A DNA stretch of 44,510 nt, taken from an uncultured Collinsella sp. (lineage in GTDB: Bacteria; Actinomycetota; Coriobacteriia; Coriobacteriales; Coriobacteriaceae). The stretch covers positions 1-44,510 of the forward strand of contig CAUFXK010000006.1 of NCBI GenBank assembly GCA_959596495.1, read 5' to 3'. The translations under genes were made by a program, and so were the position numbers. Positions 8,517 to 17,089 of this stretch are shown in pieces (within the stretch, counting starts at the first letter, position 1; the number at the start of each line of letters is the position of its first letter). Under the pieces are notes generated by a model. It was not told the origin of the DNA. It did no database searches and worked only from the letters and a program-made list of their open reading frames with translations.

Positions 8517-10289
8517 TTACGAACGTTTGCGACTCGCCAGGGCGCCTGCGGCGATGGCGGCTGTTCCCGCAAGGGCGGCTGCCACGATGGCTGTGTTCGA
8601 GGTGTCGCCGGTTGCCGCGAGCTTGCCGACGGTCTTGGCTCCCTTGGCTGCAACTGCAACGGTCTTGGTTGTCTTCGTGCCCTCGGACTTGGAACCCTCG
8701 GGCTTGGTCTTGCCGTGCTTTTCCTCGGGCTTGGTCTCCTCGGGAGGCACGATGACCGTGCTCTTGGCGACAGCGGCGTCATAGGGGGAGTCAATCGTGG
8801 CATCGCCCGTGCCAATGGTCTGCCCCGCCTCGTAGACGATGCCGTCGCTGAGCTCTTCCTTGTTGCGATAGTCAATGACTTTGCCGCCTGCAGGCGTCTG
8901 GATGATGGCGTCCTTGATTTCGATGGTGCCGATCGCCTTGCCGTCCGCGCTCATGGCAAGGGCGAAGATAGCCGCCGTGTCTCCCTCGGCCGTGACCTTG
9001 CTGCGGACGATCGAGATGGTCGCGGGCGTGATGCCCTTCTCGGTCTGCGCGAAGATGCCGATGTTCAGGCCCTCGGACTCAGGGATGATTTCGTCGTTTT
9101 GGTCTCCACTGTAGTGGTCGGGGCCGTCGCCGCCGGTCTCGGCATAGCGGGCTATGGCCTTGACAACGGAGTCGCTGATGTAGATATGGCCACCCGCTTC
9201 GTCGGAGTAGAAATTACTGGTGGAGATTGCAACCGAGAACCTGCCTTCTGCGAGCGCATCCACAGTCGAGCCGTTCTTGATGACGATGTCGTCCTCATCG
9301 GTGAAGAGTGCGCTGGCTTCCCCGCCATCTGAGCTTGCGCGGACCGTCACGGTCGCGCCATCGAGCGTGATGCCCTTGTAGACATAGATGCCATACCCAA
9401 CGCCACTTGCGTTGAGGGAAGCGTTCGTGACCGTGAGGCTGTTTTTACCGTCGATGGCGGCGTCTTCCTCGGAGCTTGCCTTGACCTGGCTGCCACCCGA
9501 GATCTCGATGTTGCCGTCGGCCCAAATCGCATTGTCTTTGATAGAGCTTGCCTCTACCTTGCCGCCGCCCTTTATGATGAGGTTCTCGTTAGCATCGATA
9601 CCCTGATCCTCGGTGGCCTTGGCGGTGACGGTTCCGCTGTTGTCGATCGTGATGTTGCCGTCGGCCCTGATGCCATCCGAATCGCCCGTGGCGTTAACGT
9701 TTCCCGAGCCCTTGATGGTGACATCGCCCCCGGCATCGATGGCATCGTGCTCGGTGCTCGTGGCGTTGACAGTGCCAGCGCCGTCGATGTTGATGTTGCC
9801 GACGGAAGTGATGGCGTCACGAGAAGATGTCACGTTGAGCGTGCTGGACGCGTCGCCCTGAATATTAAGCTCGGCGTTCTCGTTCGCGCCATCCTTAACC
9901 TTGATGCCGCGGCCGTTGTCGTTAGTGACGGTGTTGTTGCCCTCGTAGCTCACGTTGAGCTTGCCCGCTGCCTCGATCGCGCCGCCGTTATAGCCGTTGA
10001 GCTTCATGTCGTTGGCGCCGTCCCAGCTCCAGGTGCCGGCGGCGTCGCCCGCCGCGGTGCCGGCGTTGTATTGGGTGCCGCCGACGTCCACCCACTCGGC
10101 CGCGAGCGAGACGCTCGGCATGAGCAGCGAACTTACCGTGAGCGCGCATACGGCGCCTACAACGATGCGGCGTGTCACGCGGCGCCAGCTGCCGTGTGCG
10201 AGCAGCGTGCGACGGCGCACGTCGGGCTCGACAAAATGGGCTCCAGAGGTTTTGTCATTGCGCTTGGGGGTCGTGAACAAGGCGGCCAT
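8517..10289 (-). CDS. Cell-wall-anchored beta-helix surface protein, paralog 2
   Basis: 590-residue paralog of the gene at 6455-8245 with the same plan: long basic N-region, hydrophobic signal ending VSLAAEW, imperfect ~24-residue beta-helix units, an acidic SDxxxDE-type loop region near 400, a charged Lys/Glu/Thr segment, LAATGDTS sortase motif, hydrophobic stretch and RKRS. The signal region and the sorting region are nearly identical between paralogs, while the exposed repeats and the wall-spanning segment differ more. ATG at 10289 has GGGAG 7 nt upstream. It lies behind the purine permease terminator and has its own conserved leader, so it is probably expressed separately. Confidence 0.85.
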   Translation of the reverse strand: MAALFTTPKRNDKTSGAHFVEPDVRRRTLLAHGSWRRVTRRIVVGAVCALTVSSLLMPSVSLAAEWVDVGGTQYNAGTAAGDAAGTWSWDGANDMKLNGYNGGAIEAAGKLNVSYEGNNTVTNDNGRGIKVKDGANENAELNIQGDASSTLNVTSSRDAITSVGNINIDGAGTVNATSTEHDAIDAGGDVTIKGSGNVNATGDSDGIRADGNITIDNSGTVTAKATEDQGIDANENLIIKGGGKVEASSIKDNAIWADGNIEISGGSQVKASSEEDAAIDGKNSLTVTNASLNASGVGYGIYVYKGITLDGATVTVRASSDGGEASALFTDEDDIVIKNGSTVDALAEGRFSVAISTSNFYSDEAGGHIYISDSVVKAIARYAETGGDGPDHYSGDQNDEIIPESEGLNIGIFAQTEKGITPATISIVRSKVTAEGDTAAIFALAMSADGKAIGTIEIKDAIIQTPAGGKVIDYRNKEELSDGIVYEAGQTIGTGDATIDSPYDAAVAKSTVIVPPEETKPEEKHGKTKPEGSKSEGTKTTKTVAVAAKGAKTVGKLAATGDTSNTAIVAAALAGTAAIAAGALASRKRS

Positions 10290-10388
10290 GGTTACTCCCA
10301 TCCTCATAGGGCCTATGCGATTACGCCCAGCATATCTGCAGGATGTAGCCGGCGGTAGTGCCGTTTGGAGAGCAAAACGTCCAAAACT
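10290..10388 (-). promoter_or_regulatory. Conserved 5' leader of surface gene 2
   Basis: Partner of the leader at 8246-8345, with the same CCAAACGGCACTACCGCCGG block and the same distance to the start codon. Conservation may only reflect recent duplication rather than function. Confidence 0.5.
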
Positions 10389-10425
10389 TGCGAAGCAATA
10401 CATCGCGCGTCCGTGTGGCGCCTGG

Positions 10426-10472
10426 CTTTAAAAGCAAAGCGCGGAGCCACTCGATGCGACTCCGCGCTTTGC
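10426..10472 (-). terminator. Terminator after the purine permease
   Basis: A perfect 13-bp stem GCAAAGCGCGGAG (10434-10446) with 10460-10472 is followed on the minus strand by TTTTAAA. Confidence 0.9.
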
Positions 10473-10496
10473 TGTTTGGTATTGCAAATCTTGCGC

Positions 10497-11810
10497 CTAC
10501 GCTACAAAGAAGTAGACGAGGAAGGCAAGTGCTGCGATCCACATGAGCGGCTTGATCTTGGAGGCCTCGCCCTTAAAGAGCGCGACGATCACGTAGGCGA
10601 TAAAGCCCAGGCCAATGCCGGCAGAGATGGAGTAAGTGAAGGGCACGCCGGCGACAATCATGAACGCCGGGAAACCTTGCGACACGTCGGACCAGTCGAT
10701 CTCGGAGGCCTCGCTCATCATGAGGTAGCCGACGTAGACCAGAGCACCGCAGGTGGCGGCGCTGGAAACGATGGTGACGATGGGGGAGAAGAACGCGGCG
10801 AGGATGAACAGCACGCCGGTGGTGACGGAGGTGAGACCCGTGCGGCCACCGTCGGCAGCGCCGGACGTGGACTCGACGAAAGTGGTGATGGAGGAGACGC
10901 CCATAAAGCCACCGGCAGCAGCGGCCACGGAGTCGACGACCAGGATGGGACGGATGTCCTCGACATTGCCGTCCTCGGTCAGGAACTCGCCCTGCTTGGC
11001 GACGGCCATCGCGGTGCCCATGGTGTCGAAGAAGTCACTCATGAGCAGCGAGAAGGCCACGACGAGCAGCATCGGGTCGGTCAGAACCTTCACGATGGCC
11101 ATGTTGCCATCGGCGGTGCTGGCAAACGGGGCGCCAAAGGTCGAGAAGTCGAGCGGTGCGATGAGGCCCTCGGGCGCATGAGTGACGCCCAGCGGGATAC
11201 CGGCGATAACGGCGACGATGATGCCGATGAGCAGCGAGCCCGGCACGTTGCGGGAAGCCAGGGCGACCGTCACGACGATGGAGATGATGCCGACGATAAA
11301 GGTGGGGGAGGTGATGTCGCCCAGGCCGACAAGCGTACCGGCGCCAGCGGTGATGATGCCGGCGTCGCACAGGCCGATCATGGCGATAAACAGGCCCAGA
11401 CCCACCGAGATGGCGTGGCGCAGGACCACGGGGATGGCGTCCATGATGGCCTCGCGCAGGCCGCACAGGACGAGCAGCAAGATGACGATGCCCTCGAGGA
11501 AGATAACGCTCATGGCCACGTGCCAGTCGCCGCCGCACATGGTGGTGGCGATGCCCGCGATCATGGCGTTGATGCCCAGGCCCGACGCGCAGGCGAGCGG
11601 GCGGTTTGCGAAGATGCCCATGCAGATGGTCATGATGCCGGCGCCCAGGCAGGTGGCGCAGGCGAGCGCTCCCGCATCGATGCCAGCGCCCGAGAGTACC
11701 GCGGGGTTGACGGCGATGATGTAGGCCATCGCCAGGAATGTTGTCAGTCCAGCGCGAAGTTCGGTCCCGATTGTGGACTTGCGCTCACTGACGTGAAATA
11801 GTTCGTCCAT
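10497..11810 (-). CDS. Purine permease, AzgA/PbuG-type NCS2 transporter
   Basis: 437-residue inner-membrane carrier expected to import adenine, guanine and/or hypoxanthine with protons. It has about 13-14 hydrophobic segments. Family landmarks are LRAGLTTFLAMAYIIAVNP at the N-terminus, ANRPLACASGLGINAMIA, the DFFDTMGT motif and TTFVESTSGAADGGRTG. ATG at 11810 follows AAGGAAAGGG; a longer frame would include the promoter region and is rejected. I looked for a guanine/adenine riboswitch in the leader and saw none. Its last 45 bp were duplicated together with the neighbouring surface gene (remnant at 8451-8495). Confidence 0.92.
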   Translation of the reverse strand: MDELFHVSERKSTIGTELRAGLTTFLAMAYIIAVNPAVLSGAGIDAGALACATCLGAGIMTICMGIFANRPLACASGLGINAMIAGIATTMCGGDWHVAMSVIFLEGIVILLLVLCGLREAIMDAIPVVLRHAISVGLGLFIAMIGLCDAGIITAGAGTLVGLGDITSPTFIVGIISIVVTVALASRNVPGSLLIGIIVAVIAGIPLGVTHAPEGLIAPLDFSTFGAPFASTADGNMAIVKVLTDPMLLVVAFSLLMSDFFDTMGTAMAVAKQGEFLTEDGNVEDIRPILVVDSVAAAAGGFMGVSSITTFVESTSGAADGGRTGLTSVTTGVLFILAAFFSPIVTIVSSAATCGALVYVGYLMMSEASEIDWSDVSQGFPAFMIVAGVPFTYSISAGIGLGFIAYVIVALFKGEASKIKPLMWIAALAFLVYFFVA

Positions 11811-12003
11811 GCATACCCTTTCCTTGTTCGGCCCCGAGTTTAGGCCGATTGACACGAACTCACCCACTATATCGCCTTTGTGAAGTTGGTGTTCCTCACA
11901 TGTTGATGTTCGGCGGTTTGTAACGGACGGGCGGTATCTTTCGCATGAAATTGTGTAGGTACCGTATACTTAAGCGGTTACAACGACCCCTATGGAGGAA
12001 CGT

Positions 12004-12423
12004 ATGATTAAAGAGCTCTGCCGCGACGAGGCTATCCTGTCTCAGCGTTGCGAGGTTGCGACTGTCGAGGACGAGTCGGTTGCTCAGGACCTGATCGATA
12101 CCATCAAGTCGCTCGATGATGCCGGCTGCTTGGCCGCCAACCAGATCGGCGTTACCAAGAAGGTCTGCGTCTACCTGGACGACGCCGGCGAGCCCCACGT
12201 GCTCTACAACCCCCGTCTGGTGTTTGGCCTGGGCGCCAGCAAGATGGAGGAGAGCTGCCTGACGCACGAGGAGGTCACCAAGTCCACGCGCTATATCAAG
12301 TGCAAGGTTGCCTTTGACCAGATCGTCGATGGCAAGATGCGCGAGCGCAAGCAGGACTTTGTGGGCTTCGAGGCGCAGATGGTCCAGCATATGATCGACC
12401 ACTGTCTTGGAAAGTTGGTCTAA
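12004..12423 (+). CDS. Peptide deformylase-like protein with altered active site
   Basis: 139-residue protein of the polypeptide deformylase fold, which removes N-formyl groups from nascent proteins. Motif 1 is GCLAANQ (41-47, normally GxGLAAxQ), motif 2 is ESCLT (Cys85; normally EGCLS) and motif 3 is HMIDH (129-133; normally HExDH). The three metal ligands Cys85, His129 and His133 remain, but the catalytic glutamate is a methionine, so activity may be lost or changed. GGAGGAA lies upstream of ATG 12004. A second, differently altered deformylase is at 19706. It may be a paralog with a regulatory or substrate-specific role; this is inference. Confidence 0.8.
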   Translation: MIKELCRDEAILSQRCEVATVEDESVAQDLIDTIKSLDDAGCLAANQIGVTKKVCVYLDDAGEPHVLYNPRLVFGLGASKMEESCLTHEEVTKSTRYIKCKVAFDQIVDGKMRERKQDFVGFEAQMVQHMIDHCLGKLV

Positions 12424-12456
12424 GGGGACCAAAGCACCGCACTTCGTCTCTTTTGG

Positions 12457-12492
12457 TCCGGGCGTGACATTGTTGTCATGTCCGGGCTTTTG
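12457..12492 (+). terminator. Terminator after the deformylase-like gene
   Basis: Stem CCGGGCGTGACA / TGTCATGTCCGG (two G-U pairs) followed by CTTTTG. An alternative upstream hairpin GGACCAAA / TTTGGTCC (12427-12458) overlaps its left base. Confidence 0.7.
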
Positions 12493-12554
12493 TGTTTAGC
12501 GCCTTTTTGTTTGGTGACAATGAGCTTAGCAAGAACGTAAAGCTAGGAGGCGCT

Positions 12555-13520
12555 ATGTGTACGAGCATTCGATTTACCGATAATTCTGGCCACATGTATC
12601 TAGGCCGCAACCTCGACTGGAGCTTTGACTACGGCCAACAGGTTCGCGTGATGCCGCGCGGGTTTCACATCCCGTATTCGTTTATCGACGATGCGTCGGC
12701 GGCACACGCGGTAATCGGCATGTGCATCGATTACAAGAACTATCCCATGTTTTTCGACTGTGGTAACGATGCGGGTCTGGCTGTGGCGGGGCTCAACTTT
12801 CCCGGCTATGCCGAGTATGCCGAGGGCCCGGTTGATGGAAAGACCAATATCGCGGCCTATGAGTTTCCCCTGTGGGTGGCAGCGACGTTCTCGACGGTCG
12901 ATGAGGTCGAGGCCGCGCTGCGCGACACGGTGATTGTCGCCAAATCTGCCGGAGAGGGGCTGGGCGTGTCGCTGCTCCATTGGATTATCGGCGACAGCCA
13001 GCGCAGCATCGTGGTCGAGATGATGGCTGACGGCCTGCATGTATACGACGATCCGGTCGACACCCTTGCCAACCAGCCGACCTTCCCGTGGCACATGGAA
13101 AACCTGCGCACCTATATCACCGCCACAAGCGATTTTCCGCAGACGGCGACATGGCGTGGCGCCGAGCTTAAGCCCTATGGAGCCGGTGCCGGCATGCGCG
13201 GCATTCCGGGCGATTGCTATTCGCCGAGCCGTTTTGTAAAGGCGGCGTACCTCAATGCCAATTACCCGCAAAAGGAGAGCGAGACCGAAAACGTCGTTCG
13301 CATGTTCCGCTCGCTCGAGGGCGTGGTGATGATCGAGGGAGCGTCCAGGATGGGCGATGGCAAGTTCGAGAAGACTATCTATACCGGATGCTTTAGCGCG
13401 CGCACGGGCAATTATTACTACGCGATGTATGGGGATCCGTCGATTCGCTACGTGAGCCTGATGGATGCCGAGGGCGCGAGCCCCGATAGGCTCGTGGTTC
13501 CCGAGCCGCGTCGTTCGTAG
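12555..13520 (+). CDS. bsh: Bile salt hydrolase / linear amide C-N hydrolase (choloylglycine hydrolase family)
   Basis: 321-residue Ntn-hydrolase that should cleave the amide of glycine- or taurine-conjugated bile acids in the cytoplasm. After Met1 removal Cys2 is the nucleophile (MCTSIRF). The other family residues are at expected places: Arg18 and Asp21 in GRNLDW, Asn81 in GLNFPGYA, Asn173 in LANQPTF and Arg226 in SPSRFVK. AGGAGG lies 4 nt upstream of the ATG at 12555. It stands alone between a deformylase and kup, with a terminator on each side. Penicillin V acylases share this fold; length and the Asn81 region favour a bile salt hydrolase. Substrate preference cannot be read from sequence. 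Confidence 0.9.
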   Translation: MCTSIRFTDNSGHMYLGRNLDWSFDYGQQVRVMPRGFHIPYSFIDDASAAHAVIGMCIDYKNYPMFFDCGNDAGLAVAGLNFPGYAEYAEGPVDGKTNIAAYEFPLWVAATFSTVDEVEAALRDTVIVAKSAGEGLGVSLLHWIIGDSQRSIVVEMMADGLHVYDDPVDTLANQPTFPWHMENLRTYITATSDFPQTATWRGAELKPYGAGAGMRGIPGDCYSPSRFVKAAYLNANYPQKESETENVVRMFRSLEGVVMIEGASRMGDGKFEKTIYTGCFSARTGNYYYAMYGDPSIRYVSLMDAEGASPDRLVVPEPRRS

Positions 13521-13540
13521 CTCACTGGTCCGTTGCGACA

Positions 13541-13580
13541 TAAAACGGCCTCGCACCTCCTATGAGATGCGAGGCCGTTG
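13541..13580. terminator. Terminator between bsh and kup
   Basis: Stem AACGGCCTCGCA (13544-13555) with TGCGAGGCCGTT (13567-13578) is followed on the minus strand by TTTAT, so it mainly serves kup; it can also stop bsh transcripts. Confidence 0.8.
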
Positions 13581-13601
13581 TCGTCAATGGCTGGTGGCGT
13601 G

Positions 13602-15830
13602 TTAGAAGTTGGCGTCGTTGAACTGGGTGCTCTCGAGTCCGTCGAGTTGCTGTTCGGGCGTATCGGCGACGCTCTCGAGCAGCTCGGTGGGATCGACGTT
13701 CATGCTCTTGCCGGCCTCGTTGCCGTTGACCAAGTCGTCCGAGAAGATGTCGACCTCCATTTCCTCGGCCTCTTCGATCTGAACCTCGAGCGGCACCTGG
13801 GTGCGCACAAGTTTGACGGCCGGGCGCATGCGGGCAAAGAGCGGTACGTACTCAATGATGATGGCCGAGTTCTCGAGACCGTACCAGCGTGCCGGGCTTC
13901 CGCAGGCGCGGCGGACGGCGTACTTGATGGCCATCACGCGGTGGTCATTGCGGTTGATGTCCGTTTCGGGGGCAAGCATCTTGCGCAGCATGCAAAAGCG
14001 GAAGTCACCTACGTTGCCGCGCGTCTCGTAGATGGAGTAGGTGTGATGTTGCGGCGGCAGCTCGCCCGATGCCATCAAGTCGCCGACGATCTGACGCAGA
14101 TAGGCGTTGACGCGCTGGTTGACCTTAAAGCCCAAGTCCAGGCGCACGCGGAACAAAAAGTCCGTGCCAAAGGTCTCGACGGAATACTCGTGCGTATAGG
14201 GTTCGTCGGTAACGTGCACGTTGATGAACCAATATGCCTTGGCGCGCTTGGGGTGCTTGTCCAGGATGGAATAGAGCACGTCGCGGTCGAGTGTGAGCGG
14301 GTCGGGGCTGTTGGTGAGAAATACCAGATTGTCGGCGAGCACGGGATAGGTCTCGTCATTGCGCAGGCGATTGAGCTGGTCGATGTACTTGGAGACGGGC
14401 AGCAGAATCGTCTGCGTGCGCTCGATGGCGGTGCCGCGACGCCACACATACATAAGGCCAAACAGCAGTGCGGCCAAGAAGATCATCACATAGCCGCCGT
14501 CAAAGAACATGGTGAGGCACGAGGCGAAAAAGCACAGCTCAATGGCGCCGAAGAGCAGGGCGAAGACGCAGGCGCCCAGCTTGTGCTTGAGAATGCCGGC
14601 GATATAGCTCGTCAAAAGCGTGGTGGTCATAAGCATGGTCACGGTAATGGCGAGGCCGTAGGCACTCTCCATGCGCTCGGAGTTTTGGAACAGCAGCACG
14701 ATGAAGATGCAGCCGACCCACATGATGTTATTGACGAGTGGAATATAGAGCTGACCTTTGGTGTCGCTGGGGTAGTGGATGCGCAGATGCGGCATAAGGT
14801 TGAGACGCGTGGCCTCGGATACCAGCGAGAACGAGCCGGTGATAAGCGCCTGCGAGGCGATGATGGCCGCTACGGCCGATAGCACGATGGCAAAGGGGCG
14901 CAGGGGCTCGGGAAGCATCATGTAGAACGGGTTGACGATGTCCATCGCGAGCATCTGGGGATTGGAGTTGTTGGCGAGCAGCCAAGCGCCCTGACCCAGA
15001 TAGTTAAGGATGAGGGCCGCCTTTACGAACGGCCAGGATGCGTAAATGTTAGCCTTGCCCACGTGACCCATGTCCGAATAGAGCGCCTCGGCGCCGGTCG
15101 TCGACAGGAAGACGAAGCCGAGCACCATGATGCCCGAGTGGTTGATGGGCGAGAACAGGAACATGATGCCGCGGATGGGGTTGAGTGCGCGCAAGATGGA
15201 CAGGTTGCCGAGCATGTTGAACAGGCCGGCGCCCGCCAGGAACAGGAACCATAGCGTCATGAGCGGGCCGAAGAGCTTGCCGATTGACGAGGTGCCGGCG
15301 CGCTGCATGGCAAATAGGCCGCAGATAATGATGATGGTAATAATGATGACGTTGGTCTGGCCGTCGCCCAATAGCGCGTGGCCCCACTCGATGGTGCGCA
15401 GACCCTCGATGGCTGTGGTGACCGTGACGGCGGGGGTGAGGATGCCGTCGGCAAGCAGCGCCGCACCGCCGATCATGGCGGGAAGGATCAGCCACGGCGC
15501 CACTTTGCGCACGAGACTGAACAGGGCGAAGATACCGCCCTCGTTGTGGTTGTCGGCCCTCATGGCGATTAGCACGTACTTGACCGTGGTTACGAGCGTC
15601 ATGGTCCAGATGACGAGCGAAAGCGCGCCCAGGATCATGTCCTCGCTGACGGTACCGATGCCGCCGTTGTTGGCGACGATTGATTTCATGGTGTACATAG
15701 GGCTCGTGCCGATGTCGCCATAGACGACGCCGAGCGTTACGAGCAACATACCAGCAGAAAGGGGAATGGCTCCATGCCCGCTCTGTCCGTGCTGGTCTTG
15801 GAGGTTTGCCTCCAGTTTGTTGTGTGCCAC
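13602..15830 (-). CDS. kup: Potassium uptake protein Kup (KUP/HAK/KT family)
   Basis: 742-residue membrane protein that imports K+ with protons. The N-terminal half has about 12 hydrophobic segments with the family motifs GVVYGDIGTSPMYT, NEGGIFALFSL and GGAALLADGILTPAVTV. The last ~250 residues are a cytoplasmic domain. I choose GTG at 15830, which has AAGGGAG 5 nt upstream; the ATG 18 nt further upstream lacks a binding site. Immediately upstream are a 9-bp-arm inverted repeat (15851-15875) and a 24-bp perfect palindrome (15931-15954), probable control elements. No c-di-AMP riboswitch was recognised in the leader. Confidence 0.93.
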   Translation of the reverse strand: MAHNKLEANLQDQHGQSGHGAIPLSAGMLLVTLGVVYGDIGTSPMYTMKSIVANNGGIGTVSEDMILGALSLVIWTMTLVTTVKYVLIAMRADNHNEGGIFALFSLVRKVAPWLILPAMIGGAALLADGILTPAVTVTTAIEGLRTIEWGHALLGDGQTNVIIITIIIICGLFAMQRAGTSSIGKLFGPLMTLWFLFLAGAGLFNMLGNLSILRALNPIRGIMFLFSPINHSGIMVLGFVFLSTTGAEALYSDMGHVGKANIYASWPFVKAALILNYLGQGAWLLANNSNPQMLAMDIVNPFYMMLPEPLRPFAIVLSAVAAIIASQALITGSFSLVSEATRLNLMPHLRIHYPSDTKGQLYIPLVNNIMWVGCIFIVLLFQNSERMESAYGLAITVTMLMTTTLLTSYIAGILKHKLGACVFALLFGAIELCFFASCLTMFFDGGYVMIFLAALLFGLMYVWRRGTAIERTQTILLPVSKYIDQLNRLRNDETYPVLADNLVFLTNSPDPLTLDRDVLYSILDKHPKRAKAYWFINVHVTDEPYTHEYSVETFGTDFLFRVRLDLGFKVNQRVNAYLRQIVGDLMASGELPPQHHTYSIYETRGNVGDFRFCMLRKMLAPETDINRNDHRVMAIKYAVRRACGSPARWYGLENSAIIIEYVPLFARMRPAVKLVRTQVPLEVQIEEAEEMEVDIFSDDLVNGNEAGKSMNVDPTELLESVADTPEQQLDGLESTQFNDANF

Positions 15831-15850
15831 GTGGACTCCCTTAGACATCC

Positions 15851-15875
15851 GGTTATCTGTCTAGGGCAGATAACC
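15851..15875. promoter_or_regulatory. Inverted repeat in the kup leader
   Basis: GGTTATCTG and CAGATAACC, perfect 9-bp arms around a 7-nt loop, end 20 bp upstream of the kup GTG start, just before its ribosome binding site. It could be an operator or an RNA hairpin that affects translation. Confidence 0.5.
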
Positions 15876-15930
15876 TTTATGCCATCTTTATACATATAAG
15901 AGCAGTTTGGCACATCGGGGTGTTTTAGAC

Positions 15931-15954
15931 AATAATCCCCATCTGGGGATTATT
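15931..15954. promoter_or_regulatory. Perfect palindrome upstream of kup
   Basis: AATAATCCCC, ATCT, GGGGATTATT: perfect 10-bp arms, about 100 bp upstream of kup. The AT-rich ends and length suggest a dimeric repressor site; no T-run follows, so it is not an obvious terminator. Confidence 0.5.
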
Positions 15955-15971
15955 CATGTACGCAGGTAGCA

Positions 15972-16045
15972 TTTCAAAACAGGGGCGCACCGGCTGTATG
16001 GTCTTGCTGCAATGTGATAACCACGGACGCGCCCCTGCTTTGAAA
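15972..16045. repeat. Long inverted repeat between the EamA gene and kup
   Basis: TTTCAAAACAGGGGCGC (15972-15988) and its inverse (16029-16045) pair at 16 of 17 positions around a 40-nt spacer. It lies directly downstream of the EamA stop codon on the minus strand, so it could end that transcript, although a T-run is missing. Confidence 0.6.
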
Positions 16046-16059
16046 CTGAAGAGGGGCTT

Positions 16060-16971
16060 TTAGGCGCGTGCTGCTTGGGCGATGCTTGCTTTGGTGTCTG
16101 CGCGTTTGCCGGCGACTTCGCAAAAGATCGCGCCGCCGATGATCAACGCGGCGCCCATGAGGCGGATGGGCGTCATGGTCTCTCCCAAAAGGGCAACGGA
16201 GAACACGACGGCCGAAAGCGGCTCGAGGTAGCCGACGACCGCGACGGTCTGGACGGGCAGCTTGGCGACGGCACTAAAGTAGAGCAGGCAACCGATGCCG
16301 GTGTTGACGACGCCGAGCATGGCGACGGCGCCCCAATCGTTGCCGGCGGCAATGCTGGGGGAGAGGAACGAGGGGGCACCTTGCGTGAAGAGCGTAAGGA
16401 TCAACGCGGTTACAAAGGCGGCGCTCACCTGGAGCGTGGAGTTCTCGAGGCCTTCGATGTGTGGCGCACCCTTGCTAGCGATGACCATCAAGGCGTAGCA
16501 GAAGGCCGAGGCGATGCCGCAAGCGATACCCGCAATGGGCATATTGCCGCCTAGACCTTGCGCCGCAATGAGAAAGGCGCCACAGGCAACGGCGATAAAC
16601 CCGGCGATTTTGCCGCCGGTCAGCTTTTCGCCAAAAATGAGCGGGGAGAGGGCCATAACGATGATGGGGCCGCAGTAATACAACAGCGAGGAGATGCCAA
16701 CGCCGATCGTCTGATAGGCGCGGAACAGGAAAATCCAGCTGGCGCCCAGCGCGGCGCCCGAGACGATGAGCGCTGCGGCCTCGCGGGGGCGAGACGGAGC
16801 CTGCAGGTTATGGCGCTTGGTTATGAAGAGGATGGCGGCAAGGGTGAGAGCGCCCAAAAACGTGCGCAACAGTACGATATCGGAGCTCGGCAGCGCGATG
16901 GCAGCGGCGATGATGCCGTTGGAGCCAAACAATAGCAATGCTGCTAAGTACGTAAACAGTCCGTTGTTCAT
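16060..16971 (-). CDS. EamA/DMT-family transporter
   Basis: 303-residue inner-membrane protein with ten predicted hydrophobic helices in two EamA repeats (about 5-135 and 148-290). The DMT family exports amino acids, nucleosides or drugs, or imports some metabolites; nothing in the sequence fixes the substrate. ATG at 16971 has GAGGAGA upstream. A LysR regulator starts 118 bp away on the other strand, the classic arrangement in which the LysR protein controls the divergent transporter. Confidence 0.88.
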   Translation of the reverse strand: MNNGLFTYLAALLLFGSNGIIAAAIALPSSDIVLLRTFLGALTLAAILFITKRHNLQAPSRPREAAALIVSGAALGASWIFLFRAYQTIGVGISSLLYYCGPIIVMALSPLIFGEKLTGGKIAGFIAVACGAFLIAAQGLGGNMPIAGIACGIASAFCYALMVIASKGAPHIEGLENSTLQVSAAFVTALILTLFTQGAPSFLSPSIAAGNDWGAVAMLGVVNTGIGCLLYFSAVAKLPVQTVAVVGYLEPLSAVVFSVALLGETMTPIRLMGAALIIGGAIFCEVAGKRADTKASIAQAARA

Positions 16972-17017
16972 GTGCTGACATCTCCTCTATATCCGAGCAT
17001 GTTCACTATGGGTGAGG

Positions 17018-17044
17018 TTGCTTTAGAAGAAAAGCGAATATAAT
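17018..17044 (+). promoter_or_regulatory. Candidate promoter of the LysR gene at 17090
   Basis: A consensus -10 TATAAT (17039-17044) with a TTGCTT -35 candidate (17018-17023), spacer 15 bp, shorter than ideal. It lies in the divergent gap where LysR sites are expected. Confidence 0.4.
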
Positions 17045-17089
17045 GCATGGATAACATGACAAAAACTCATGTAAAGGTGGAGGGATGCC

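Noticed and set aside
10365..11801. 478-codon plus-strand open frame over the purine permease
   Set aside because: It is the antisense of a clear NCS2 permease, very rich in Asp/Gly/His, and has no ribosome site or family match.
11811..12003. Purine riboswitch in front of the purine permease
   Set aside because: The conserved purine-aptamer loops are absent.
13578..14882. 434-codon plus-strand open frame over kup
   Set aside because: Antisense to conserved Kup motifs; composition is biased by complementing GC-rich codons.
15831..16059. c-di-AMP (ydaO) riboswitch in front of kup
   Set aside because: The leader is too short and lacks the ydaO conserved blocks; only simple inverted repeats are seen.
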